Assembly: GCA_009869945.1 (NCBI GenBank)
Contig: WIXG01000062.1
Location: 218,043-282,042, forward strand
Reading direction: 5' to 3'
DNA length: 64,000 nt
DNA from: Mesaphorura yosii
Lineage: Eukaryota; Arthropoda; Collembola; Poduromorpha; Tullbergiidae
Shown: piece after piece, positions 14,501 through 27,200 of the stretch
How the letters are laid out: each line of letters starts with the position of its first letter
Numbering within the stretch: position 1 is the first letter of the stretch
Position numbers and translations under genes: made by a program
The notes under the pieces: generated by a model
What the model saw: only the letters and a program-made list of their open reading frames with translations
Database searches by the model: none
Told to the model about the DNA's origin: nothing

Positions 14501-16756
14501 TTATAATCTTGTGAAATGCCACCTGTAAATTATAAATGGGCACATGCCAACTCTTCATCAACCATTAATTAATAGACACGCAACACTCTCGAGTCTCGAG
14601 TACACCCGCACCCGCTATTGTCTCATAAACTTCACTCATTACCTGCACCAGTTTAATTCGGCAGCAGCTACACAACTTTTGGAAACCGTAATCCATAAGG
14701 CAATATTTCATCTTCACCCAGTTGCAGTTGCAGGAAAGCAGCATCTGTACACGAATTCGGTATATGGAATCACATTGGAGAGTGGGAGTGGATTTCGTCC
14801 GTCTTCCTCTTAAATATTTGTCAGCTCCGCCATTGCCGGTTACCGTGCTTAACCTCGTAATGGTTACGAATTACGGGGTTACGTGCAGTATGTTGTAATA
14901 ATGAGCAACAGATGTTTTCATTTTCTAATTTCAATCTTTCCGTTGTTGTTAAGTTGGCGAAAGCGAAGTGACTGCCGTGCCATACAATTAAGGCAAGGCA
15001 AGGCAGAGTGCTGAGTAGCAGCTCGTAATATGCTGCATCCAAGACCCAATGCGTTGTCGTATACGGCATGCATGCGAGGTGAAATTTGAGTGTCAAAGTA
15101 TTTCGAACAACTAACAAAATGTAATTTTTAACAATGTGTTCCATTTACTCCGTTATTTATGGCCTCACGCAAAACATACACTTTACGAAGACGTCTGCCT
15201 TAATGGACAAGTCGCGTGCCAGGTCAGGGAGTTAAATGAATGAATGCGGCGGAGGCTAAACGAAAACGAAGGAAACAGACGAAAGTTCACTCCATGCCGA
15301 ATGTTTCAAACTTTTAGCATTTTCCGTGAGCTCAATTGTGAATTTGTCGCATTTGGAAAGTTCTCATACTTTAGTTCGATGTGGCTGCGAATTATGAATT
15401 GCGTAACCATCATCGTGTCTAAATAAAATTGGAATATCATCTGACTGTTGTGATGAGAAAGTCAACCGTATAACACTTCCACGACAAATCTTGTATGGAA
15501 TAAATTATGAGTGTTGCATTGCACATCGTCAAGTGCATAATAATGAATATAAATTCGTTTGCAGTGCATTCATGCATACCAAAACAGCATCGCGTCAAGT
15601 ACTGGAAGCATTGAGCATCGCTTTCAACTGCCCAGCTCTATAAAAACTGGAAAGATCAAGTTTGGAGATGCAAGAGATCCCTGCTATGATCCAGATCACT
15701 TTCCGTACTGGTTTCTCTTCCTGTTGCAGTTGCAGCACAGTGCATCCGTTCTCATTTAATTCATTGCAACTCAGCAGCCGACGTTGCATTATGATAAATG
15801 GATTTTTAAATACGTATTTATTATATTAAATTACATTTTCACGTGTTGCTCAATCGTGCAGTGGATGCATCTCGAATGGTCGCGATTGTCATGTGCATTC
15901 GCATTAGCATAATGTGTACCGGCGTCAAGAAGAGTTCTCACAGGTCAACTCCGTGATCCGTCTTGCATTATGATAATTTCTGATTCAGATGATATGCTCG
16001 ATGGCGATGCGATGGTGAAACCGAGAATTAATTTAAACCCCACTTTTTGCTCGATTTTAAATTCTCAGGGCCTCCGTGTCGAAATTGGTCAATGTACTTC
16101 GTCATTTAAAAAATTTTCCTTTTTCAACACTCGCTCAAAGTTTAAAGAGTTGCCACTTTACGTCACTCCACAAATCAAACTCAAACTAAGTTTGATGCAA
16201 GGAATCGATTTTCGATTCACTGGCTGATGCTGAGAGTCGTAAATGCCAAAATGTCCGCGGTAACGCATTTTGGACAATGAACCAACGACTCGTAACGTAA
16301 CCCTTTTCGACAATGCCAGCGATTTCTATTTTTGTCAGCAATTCTTCCGCCGTCCCGTCACTGCTTGCGTTGCTCGTATTTTATACGCTCGTTAATAACG
16401 TCTTCCACCTTTTCTAAAGTTCTCATCAACTGGAATGATCTCTGATGAAATGAAATTGAGTTGGGAATCAGGAACCAGTAAACCGCGATGGCGATATCGA
16501 TGTGATGATTTTCGAAGTCTCACTGCAGCGCGCTATATTCAGGTTCATATTTTCTATGTCGTTGAGGTGGTTGAGGTTTCTATTTTTGATTCCTTCTTAC
16601 GAGCAAAAAATACCTGTGCAGGTTTGGTTCTTTCTTGTCAAAGAATTGATAAAGGGCAAGGTTATCTCAAGGGACGGCAAAGACTGAAAGGGTTCCTGAA
16701 GTCTGGCCCTTTTCTAGACAAAACCGTCTCGAATAATGTGGGAAGGTTCGCACTTT

Positions 16757-16772
16757 CAGCAGCAGCAGCAAC
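16757..16772. repeat. CAG trinucleotide run
   Basis: About five CAG units in a row in non-coding DNA. No frame through it has coding support. Confidence 0.7.
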
Positions 16773-19700
16773 ACAATAAAAGATCAGAAGACAACATGTA
16801 TTCAACTTAAGTCACCGCTTCGAATCCCAAAATAGCAATTCTGTATTCACATCATCTCTTCATCATAAGTTTAGTGATTTTGCTTCTGCTTGGCACAATA
16901 AAAATTATTTTAAGACTATGGCTGGCAACATTTTTCGAATGTTTGTTTAAAGTTTTCTTGGATGTAGCAAGATCATTTCTTAGTAATTTAGCACTTGGTC
17001 AGTATACACACATAATCAGATTTTACATGTTGGCGCCTCTGGAAAAGTTGAGTTACAGTCGAATAGCAGACACCTTCAAGGAAAGTTTAAGAGCAGTCAT
17101 GTCGCCCCCCGAAAATTATTTCTGGAGAAGTTTCAGATCTTCCGTTTTCAAGGTAAAAGAATCTCACCCGACTTGACAGTCTTTATTATCCGAGCTTATC
17201 AGTGCTCAGAATCACCGGAACACGGGACGGGAATACATAATTACGTCTTTATGTATAACGGTAACCATGGGCTATGACGCTGTTCCATGTTGGCCATGTT
17301 TTGTGGTTTCATTCTTACACCAAGATCATAATCATCAACCATCAGGCGCGGGACAGCGCTGCCAGTTCACGAAGGACAAATTAAAATCATGCCTCATCTG
17401 CCCTTGCTGCAAAAATGACATGGAACGGGCCCCAAAGGGTTCAGCTGCGAAATTATCGGCGATGGATCTTGAGGGAGAAACAAGATTAATATCAGCATAC
17501 CACACAACACTATGATGTACACCTTTGCTTTGTAGATTTGTGCAGTCAAAACTTAGAATCTATGCCGTTATGTAGCTGTTAACGCACGTAATTATCCAGT
17601 ATTCCGTTATTCCGACTGCCATTGCCCATTAAAATCAAATTACAATTAATCAAGGATTAATCTTATGTTGATAGAAACATGGCATAACATAGAAGTAACA
17701 AATACCACGCTCTCTTGCCAGGCTCCAGATGTGTGGTTCCTGAATTCTTGTCACACCTTTTTGTCATGTCGCATGTGGCATCTAAACGTCTGCTGCACTG
17801 GGCTGTTATCTGAAATGTAGAATGACAGAACCAAGAACGAAACTTGTGTGCTGAAGGATACGCGATGCCGTTCAGGGCCACACAGAACAACATAAAGTAA
17901 CCAGCCAACGAAAGGGTCAGTCAAAAGTCGAGTCAAGTCACAGGTCAGTCTAAACTTGAAGCTTTAGATGACAGGACAGATAAATATTGGTCAAAAATTA
18001 GACTGATAAAATCTGACTTCTTGTCACGTACACGTCGCATCACGGCAAGGAGGATGAGAATTGCACCTGACCGCCTGATCCATCTATTTCTGTTTTGTAG
18101 TATTGCAACAGCAGTAGCAACTTTTGACTGCTGCTGCTCAAGAGTGAGATCAAATGTTATGATTTAATTTTTCCATGAAGTGTCAAGTCCAACAGGAACA
18201 GATGCCTTTACATGAATTTATTGCCCAGAACCATGCCATGGTCGCAACTCGCAAGTTACAAGTTTCTGTAATGTCTTAATTGATACCGATCTTGTTCTAG
18301 TATTGGAGAGCAAGCAATGTAGTTGTTGTAATACAACCTTACAAGCATCGCTTGGAAGAAATTGAAAGCTGCCGTGCCGTAATGAGATAATACACAATAA
18401 AGGCGTGTGCTTGCCTGTAAGCCTGCTCGGTACCGCACCATTGTTGTCCATTGTTTCTGTTTCTTCACTGATTAGCTGACATTATTTGAAATATAGCCCA
18501 AAATAAACAACTGATGCGGTTCAATTGTTGCTTGCTGTCGTGACACTGCCGAGTCGAGTTGCGAGTTGCGGAAGTGCTCACGCGAAGGCAAACTCCTGTA
18601 CGAGCGTCTTAATTAAGTCCTGGCACGAGCATGGCTTGGAACGGAACATGTGCCAAGGAGGGATCCCGCTTCGTGCTTCCTTTAGCTTCGTAAATTCCAG
18701 ATGTGTTAGCTCACAACCCGCAGTCAGTGCCAAAATCACTCGATTTTTATGTTCTGTTCCAGGCTGACGATAATTCGGACTCGCTAATTCGCAGTCGTGT
18801 TCTTTTAATGCATTGCAAAACTTCTGTCTACGTGTCAAAATGCAAGTCGCAAGTGCGCAAGTCATGTTTACATCGTTTATTGGTTAGATTGTTTTACAAA
18901 GCACAAGCAATGGATTTGCATGGGAAACAGGACGTACTTTGTCAGGTTTCAATCGTGTGCGTGGTCGCGTGTCAAAACAAGCGTCATTGAATCAACAATT
19001 TTATTATTGACAGACGAACGACGAACGTTGACAAGTTCAATTTCAACTCTTTCGGCTTTGTTCAAAGCCTCGTAGCATACGCTCTCCACATCCGACGTAT
19101 GGAAACCAGCCTTTATGACAGTTTAATTGTTGAATACTATTTTTCAGACGTTCAGTCATCCGATAATTTAACTGAAGGACGACGTGCGACGTGGTCCAGG
19201 CACGCTCGCACGTCTGATGTGCGGAAATTGACAAAGTTCACAAGCAATTGCTCAATGTGAAGCTCGATTCTATTGCCAGAGACCAGCTTCCAGCAGACGT
19301 CTGCGACGCGGCGTGATGCACTTGACTTACAAAATCGTATGTTTATATGAGATACCATCATTTCTCATATCACATTATCGTTTGATCTCGATCCGACTCA
19401 ACACAAGTGATGAGAGTTATGACGTTCTTCAACTTTTGTCTGTGCACTTAAACTTGAAATGAAATCAAAAACGTGAACTAAGTAGGAATCAATTTCAAGT
19501 TAGCTCCCCTGTGAGGATGCTGATTGAACATTTCATTTCTGCTAAACTAATGTAACATTTCACAGATAGATTTTTGGTCTGACGAAGTCTCATACTGTCA
19601 CCAATGCAATTGTATAAAAGCTATTTCGATCTTTTGTCATCGAAGGGCCCACCAAGTGCAATGGCGAACCAAGACAAGCCAATGTAGCACTGGCTACTTC

Positions 19701-21574
19701 TAGAAGGAATTTCATCATCAACATACAATGTTGCGTTTGCTTGACGTAACATCAACACCATTACATTTTTCAAAATACCTTTATTATAATGTCCAAACAG
19801 GTGCTAAAAGTTTATTGCCAGTGTCTTGTTCAAAAACACACTTCTGCTCCTTGCGTATAAATTTGCGATTTTGTAAGGTACATTTTCAGCAGGCCGCCTC
19901 TGTATTTTACGTTTCACAACGTCTGAGAAAAATCTGGATTGTAAATCAACTCAGACGTTGCCTGTGCTTTTCTAACCTGCTACAAGATTTATTCTTGGAA
20001 TTGGAAATGGAATGAATTCGAAATCAAAGCACAGAGTTCAGAATTCAAACAAGATCATAAGAGCAAGAATTGGGGCTCTGAGTTCAAAGCACAGCGGGAT
20101 ACTCGGATTATTGCTAAATTGCTTTACAATATTTATCGGTTTCGGCAAGACAAGTTGGTTCAGATAATACGAGAAAGTCATAAAAGTCAAAATGTGGAAG
20201 ATAAAGATGAACAAAGATTAGCATTTCAATGCTTTGTGCGCTGATGACGGGAAGCATGCACGATTCTTCGACCTAATATGCCAGCAAGATGATTTAAACT
20301 GGTTAAAATGGTAAACAGCCTCGCTTAAAAATATGAAAAACAACTTTTATTGCGAAATGTTGGCAATTTCGTGACCCTTTTCTTTTCTTCGTCTCTTCGG
20401 TCTTCGGTGACGATAATTTCTTAAATAGAATCGCTTTTGACCTGCTGGTTGGGAATATGTGCGTAACAGCTCCATTGTCATTATAAATTGTGGTTTCCAG
20501 CAGCGTTATTCCTTCGGTTGGCTTGAATAGATCTGCTTCAGCTTTAACACAACTTCACAAGTAATTTTGCGGACAAAGTTAAGCCTCTTCTATTCCCTAC
20601 CAAACGACAAGCGCGAAAAAAATCCCGAATTAAGCAGCCAATGCATACGGCACAAATCCACAGCTCGATTTTCGTGCCAAAAAATTCGATCCACATCTGC
20701 GAAAACTCCAGCCTCTCTTTCCGGTCCAGGTGGGAGGTTCTTTCTAATTGATGAATTTCTGTGTGCATGCATGCGAATTCGAATTCGAACAATTGAGCTT
20801 ATTCCAGAAAAGTTGAAGGTTTTCCTGCTTTTGTCCTCTCAAGTGCTGTGAAAGCTATGCTTATGTCGTTTCACTTCACAGAATGAGGAGAATTCGAGTT
20901 CGAGAGTGGACACTTTTGTAAACGCAGGAAGAGGGAAATAAAAGCACCGACCCACTTCACATCTGCAAACTGCCCAGCACTTCATACTGTGAAACCCGAC
21001 TGACCATGCAATTGAGACGGCCACACCTTCTTCGCACTTTCCCAGACGATGCGTGAAAACTTAATTAAGGCTTGCCTCATTGTGTAATACTCTTCCTGCA
21101 ACCAGAAGCCGAATCATTGCGTAGTGCCACAGCAGATCATTTCAAGACCCAGGTTGGATTTCCGTAATTATGTTAAATTGTGGCTGATTAGGTTAACAAA
21201 GCCAAGAGTCGAGCTGGCGAAGACATCTCATGACAAAGCCTCTGGGCCTCTGCTTGTCTGGTCACGACAGGACGAAAATTATCAGCGTAAGAATGGTCTG
21301 ACATTAGATCGCATTTTAAGCTCTAAATCACCTCGGAGGTCAGTTCAATGTTCTGCCTGGCCCGAGCTTCAGTTTGGGTTCAGGTGTTATTGTTTTCTTT
21401 TCACAAGGGAAAAACAAATAGCACTTGGACTCCCGTGCTGCTTTTGTTCCTGAAGTCGAAGTGTGTAATTTGTAATCTTTGGGTCGAATCTTGCGGGTTG
21501 TGGTTTGTCGGCCGTCTCAATTACAAAAACAACCCTCAATCCGCAATTTCAGTGTTTGGCTCGATTGACCACTG

Positions 21575-21602
21575 CCATTACCATCACCATTACTTCCATT
21601 AC
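21575..21602. repeat. CCATTA/CCATCA imperfect repeat
   Basis: Four imperfect copies of a CCATTA-like hexamer lie side by side. Simple-sequence tract with no evidence of function. Confidence 0.6.
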
Positions 21603-23289
21603 GTGTTGGTAGGTCGTTGTACGTAATGAATTGATATTGTTTCCTACAATTACACGTGGTGTGTGGCCTGCCTGCATTCGCTGGATGGGGCAGCGGTCAA
21701 TCATCTTGTCTTACGTCGTTAAACCCAAGCACTTACGACTGTCATGCAGGCTTCGAACGCTCTGGAATTTTGAACTCCAGAAATCTCTATCCTCACTGTT
21801 GTGATTTCATCATCGCCTTCTTCAACACGCCTCGTGTCTCATTCTCTGACTGACCTCTGAGCCGGCTCCGCGTGAGAATCAGATCTCGCATAATTTTCAT
21901 TCATGATCTGTTACTTTGTCGCGTAATTTATGCATTGAATCATGGATAGGATCTACTCACAGCACAACGTAATTATCCAGCACCAGCATAAGCCACAACA
22001 CAGCCATGCCAGGCAAGTTCTTGTGCAACCTGTACCGCTTTTGAATCTTAATCATGTATTTATAAACGCATTCATCATTCATGATGCACTGCACAGAGGT
22101 GATTATCAGTAATACATAGTAAGCTTATAGCTGCGAGTTGCTTCTTTGGTTGTGTCATCCGTTGTTCACCGCTGGTGAATAGGAAGAATGATCTGGATCA
22201 TCATCCTCGGAGTAGCAGGGCAGATTTCATTTTCTTTCAACGGCACACGCATGAATGAACGAATAACATCGGACTTGAACGTGGACCAGCTATAAACAGA
22301 CTACGCAATAATGAAACCTTTCTTTGTACTTGTTGTTTCGCACTGCCTGGTTGCATTGCCCGTCTTTTGAAATTCATCTGAATTGGATGACTCTTTCTTG
22401 CGCCTTTGCCTCGGCTTGGCTCAGTTATGACGAAATTAATGTCAACCAGAACGAAGAATAAGGAGCAGACAAAAGATTCGAGTCGAGTGTGAATGGAAAA
22501 GACATAAATAAAATGGACATATGTGTAATAGATCTTGGACCACTTGCCTTATTCGCTTTCGGTTCAGTTTCAAAAGTCACTGGCAATGGCAGAGCAAAAA
22601 ATAAAATTCAATTTGAATTTTAAAGAACGCTTTCAAAGGTGGTTCGGCTTTGGCTTTGGTTTGTTGTAGAAGGATGAAATTGAGCTGAATTCGCAATCTC
22701 GTTACAAAGATGACAAATCACACCGCTCGAGTTCGCGTTCGTGAGTGAGTTTGTGTCCCAGGCGTAAATTTGTCGGTTGGTACCTCGCTGTCACAACACG
22801 CGCGGATGACATGACTGACGGATGACTGGAGCGTGATTGTGATCTTGAATGAACGCAAAGCCTTTTCGTGTGGTGCGGTATTCTCGTTCGTCCGTCCCTC
22901 CGGCTTACGACTGATTAGGCACGTGGAGCTATAAAATCTGACCGTCACTGGCGTAAACTTTGACAAAGTCGCCGGTTGCCTGTCGCCACGAGCAATTTAT
23001 AATTCTTGTGGACTGTGAATCCTGCTCCCGTCTTAAAGTTCACAGGTCAGCCAGGGATTAGAGGCACGGGCCACGGGCTGTAAGTCCAGTCACACACTCA
23101 CACTTGTTTCAGATTAATTGATTGACGTACACTAGCCCTAATTTCAGGTGTGGTGCGTTAATTTCTGAGGTGTCAAACCCAGCACATAGCCTCGCACACA
23201 CACAGCGAGCTCAGCAGGTCAAAGCCATTCAACATCTTCAGAATTCACGGTTGTATCAAAAGACTTTACATAAAGTTTGAGCTGGAGAG

Positions 23290-24230
23290 AGTCGGATTAG
23301 TACGCATGGAATCCAGTAAGCAAGGTTGTCATATGATGAATCATTCAATACTGATAGGGGAAACAGTTAATAGATTGATTTTGCTACATACCTTGAATAA
23401 AACACACGTATTGGCCTACAGTAAGATTAGTCAGTCGGCTAAATTCAAATCGCATCCTGTTTCAAAGTGGGTCAAGGATCTTTTCGCGTATTATAACATT
23501 ATTATTAGTTGCGAAGCAGCTATATAAGTTTTGCCATGGTCCGGACATCCGTCAATCTGTGTCCGCGTTATCTCGGGAACGGTTAATCGGATTCGAATGA
23601 AAATTTTAGGGTATATTTTGGGGGCCAAAAGTAAGGTTGGAATTGTTTTTCATCTGGATCCCTCGACTCCCGACGGCGCTATGGGGTAAAGTGTCATTGA
23701 AACAGTGGCGAGGGACGACAAAGATATCACAGAGGGGACGATTACATGAAGCTAAATACATTGGGTGTTAAGCGACGGGTGGTGTTGAGACTGTCGCCAG
23801 TCGTTTCGTTCTTGCAGATTATAAAATGAAATACCATTAATAATGGCAGTGTATTGTGTCATGTGCGCGCAAGACGAACATGCATGCAATATACCCGCGT
23901 CACATACGCCTCCTGTCGCGGAAGTCACAGGTCGCATAAATAGTCCCAGTTCGCAAACTTAAAGGCTTTACATTACAGATAGGTGGCGAGCATAGAGTTA
24001 CGGTGCGTCATAGTTATTAGCATGGGACTGCATGCGTCAGGGGATGGGAGCGGAGTGGCAGGGTGCTGCTGTCAGTGTAGCGAGTCGTTTGTTTGCTCAT
24101 TACAAAAGGAAAATACTCGCGACAGAGATGTTCATGAACATCTGAGCGTTGGTTACACTTGAGGTGCGCGGAACACTTTAACTGGCTAAAACACAAGCTC
24201 AATGGAAAGAATAGAAAGAATTAAAATTAA
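23290..24230. other. Compositionally distinct island, possible mobile-element relic
   Basis: This stretch reads differently from its surroundings: from about 23,530 it is richer in GC, purine-rich, and lacks the TGCAAT/CATAA words common in the desert. One plus-strand frame stays open from about 23,527 to the stop near 23,687 and starts with an arginine/isoleucine-rich segment; an independent 73-codon ORF lies at 23,306-23,527. I recognise no transposase, reverse transcriptase, terminal repeat or target-site duplication. It may be a decayed mobile-element fragment, or ordinary variation in composition. Confidence 0.25.
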
Positions 24231-27200
24231 ATGAACGGCAACAATCAATTAATTTTTCTAATAGGCGGAGTAACTATTTTTACATCGGTTCTTAAAACGG
24301 TTTATTCACGACATGGCTCGCTTCGCCGTCTTCATCTTCGCTTCGTGATGAGATCATAAGGTGACTGGGACTTGCAGTTGGACTGGAATTGAAATTGATT
24401 CAGATTCTGTATCCTGTATTCAGTAGTAAGTCTTTTTCGTCTATCACATGCCATAACATTTTTGCGCAATAAATCTTTTGGCCCGTTCTTTCGTTTCACC
24501 GACGATCCACCTTGTCGAGGGCCAAGCAGGCAGAAGAGAAAGGATCAACCGCATCAACAACCCATTCAACGAAATTCCTGGCCCGGCTTTATCCTTTCTT
24601 TGCTTTAGCTTTGATCCAGGATCTGCACTGTTCAAATAGCTTCATGTCGAATCATCATCACAGCACAGGTTAAGCCCAAGCCAATATTAAAAAATAAAAG
24701 AAGGAAGTTACAACTGGAAGGCAAGGCTTTTATAAAATTGAATTCGGAATTAAATCCTGAGCCCCGGCCAATTCCGCAACAGTAAAAGCAAAAGCAAGCG
24801 AAGAGCCCACTTTTGAACAACAACGCAACGGCTCATCCCAACAATGCATGCATTGTGCTGACTTACAATTTTTTATTGCCCATCGGGCCGGTACATCGGC
24901 ACTGTCCTTCCTCAGCACAATCGAACGCAATATTTAAATGTCTACGTTATCAATTGTTATAATAATGATGGGCCGTGCCGAAGCCGCGGCAGCAGTAAAA
25001 AAATGTGGAAACTGTACACGGAACACGGAAAACCGAACATGGATTTCACCTTTTCTGAAAGAGGCACTGCTCTCTTCCTTTGATCGAGGTAATCATAATA
25101 ATTATAAATGTGTTCACATTACTCAAATCGTGGCACATGCTACACGGCTCGTTAAGCACGCTTAATAGGAATGCGATTGGAATACCCGAATAGCAAGAAG
25201 ATTCCTCTTCGTTTTATCAGCAAAAAATACGCCGGCAGCACCGCGTAGCACAAGGTTCGATGATTATAGGTTATGGGGCATTGATTGAATTAGCATAACA
25301 AGGCATCAGTCGAATATGGAATACGGAATATTCGTCGAACATTCGAAGTCGACACCGACAATTAAAACCATCCTGATCCGAAGTGAGTATTGAATATTTT
25401 ATTTGCTATTTGCATTATTCACCCTGCATTTATTGCGGTTCGGATTACAAAATATGAATTTTATGGCGTGCATTATGATAATTATTATAAACTAGTCGTG
25501 TTTTTTTTGCATGTGATAGATGCTGCTATGAGTTGTCGGTTGCAAGTAACAAATTCAGATTAATCTCTTCACCGGGCAAAGAGGGAAAGGTGAAAACTCC
25601 TGCTGCGAACTGAGCCAGTGAACAATGAACCCGAACGCATGGCATGCAGAGTGTGCGTACGCAAATGTTTATTCCATCGATTCGATACTTCGATGGGTAC
25701 GGATTATCTTCACCTGTCGATCCTACTGAGGAAATGCACAGCTCGAGTCCAGTCGGCCGTCGACTAGCCCGTGGACGGATTCTTTTTATGCATCATGGAA
25801 TAAACAAACGAAATCGCAATAAAAATGCTCGCACGTCTGCTGAGGTCAAGAAACACGGAGCAGCGTGTTCGTCCGAAGTCCGAGCGGCCACCAGTCTGCA
25901 CCAGTCGCGCAGCACGGGCCACGGGCGCCAAGATCCGATATATTATAATTAATGAATGAGTACTGACAGTTCGATGGACAGAAGCAGCTGTTTCCAACTG
26001 TGATTCGGTGCATTAGCGCCAGGGCCGAATACTGGATACTCATCCTTTTCTCCTGTCTGCCTCTCTGCTTCTGCTCGATTGCGATGCATTACATAAATCC
26101 TTTCTGTGAGAGCAGAAAGTGGAGTATGAATTATCAGATATTGGACCACGCAGCGCAGTTGCACATTTCATCAGCGTAATGAGTCGTCGGCGTCGGTGGT
26201 GCAGAATCGTGTAGAAAAAGATAACTCGTCACCGCTCTACTCTGCGCAGTAAACACACTTTCATGTTTCATCTTTCGTGTTCTCCTTTGTTTTCAGTGAT
26301 TTCATTTTTCATTGGTGCACCCTCCTGGCTGGCTCGCGTTTCTGGTTTATGGCCTGGCCTCGCGCCGTAGCCACAGCCGTAGTGGATGGACGTGGACAAA
26401 ATGCACTTTAATCTAGAACAAATATGATGGTGGGGGAATGAAATGATACAAATAACATGTCAAGACCACCAGTTAAGGTTCCTCAGAGAAAACTGCAGTG
26501 CTTTATCAAATCGATTGTGTTAATTCACCTTTGCTTTTGCTTTCTGCTCGGTAAACAAATTGAGTGCGGCGGAATATGAACTGCTCACTTGTCAGCGATC
26601 ACATCATCACGACGAGCAACGAACGTAACGGGTGAAGAGGTGAAGATGAGAGTCGTTGTGGTCGTGAGGAGTTGAGTTAATGCAGTTAATGGATGAATGA
26701 TGTACGAGTTGTACAATGCGCAGTACAACAACGACGGCAACATGAACCTGAAACTGGATCGATTTAGAATGAATTAAAATCATGTGCACATGTTTGATGC
26801 GGATTTAATGGACTTTCATATTTATTCTAACAGTAACGTAAACGTGAATGTTAACAGTAAGAATGTAGAGACCGAGCAGAGATGTAGTGCATATTTAAAT
26901 GTGGTCAGTTAAGTAAATAATGGCCTTGATTCGTATTATCAATAAAATGCATGCTGTATATGGTTGACTGTTTGAATGACGAGATTGAGAAATCTGGACA
27001 AAGGACAAGGACACGTTTCATTCATTCCAAACTGTTCATTTCACATTGGCTGTAAATACTAAATAAGATTTGAGGCACGGCGAATTCATAATGAATGAAA
27101 AATCGAGCTGATTCGAAGTTGATTAGTGATGGCCAAAATGCATTAAAGCTGCAGTGGTCTGCATCCAGAAACGACTAAAACTCCAAAAGTATACACAACG

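Larger units (their letters stand above)
12001..23300. other. Gene-free region, middle of the desert
   Basis: No supported gene. One ORF at 16,874-17,176 (plus) is hydrophobic and runs into a plausible GT donor, but it lacks an in-frame ATG near its start and matches no family I know. TTAATTAA-type palindromes occur at about 13,915, 14,565, 18,609 and 21,060 and are the kind of sequence bound by homeodomain proteins; that is only a motif observation. CAG and CCATTA microsatellites lie near 16,757 and 21,575. Confidence 0.6.

Noticed and set aside
16874-17176. Hydrophobic 100-codon ORF ending at a GT donor
   Set aside because: It starts at GTG, has no suitable ATG near its start, no acceptor upstream that stands out, and no family resemblance.
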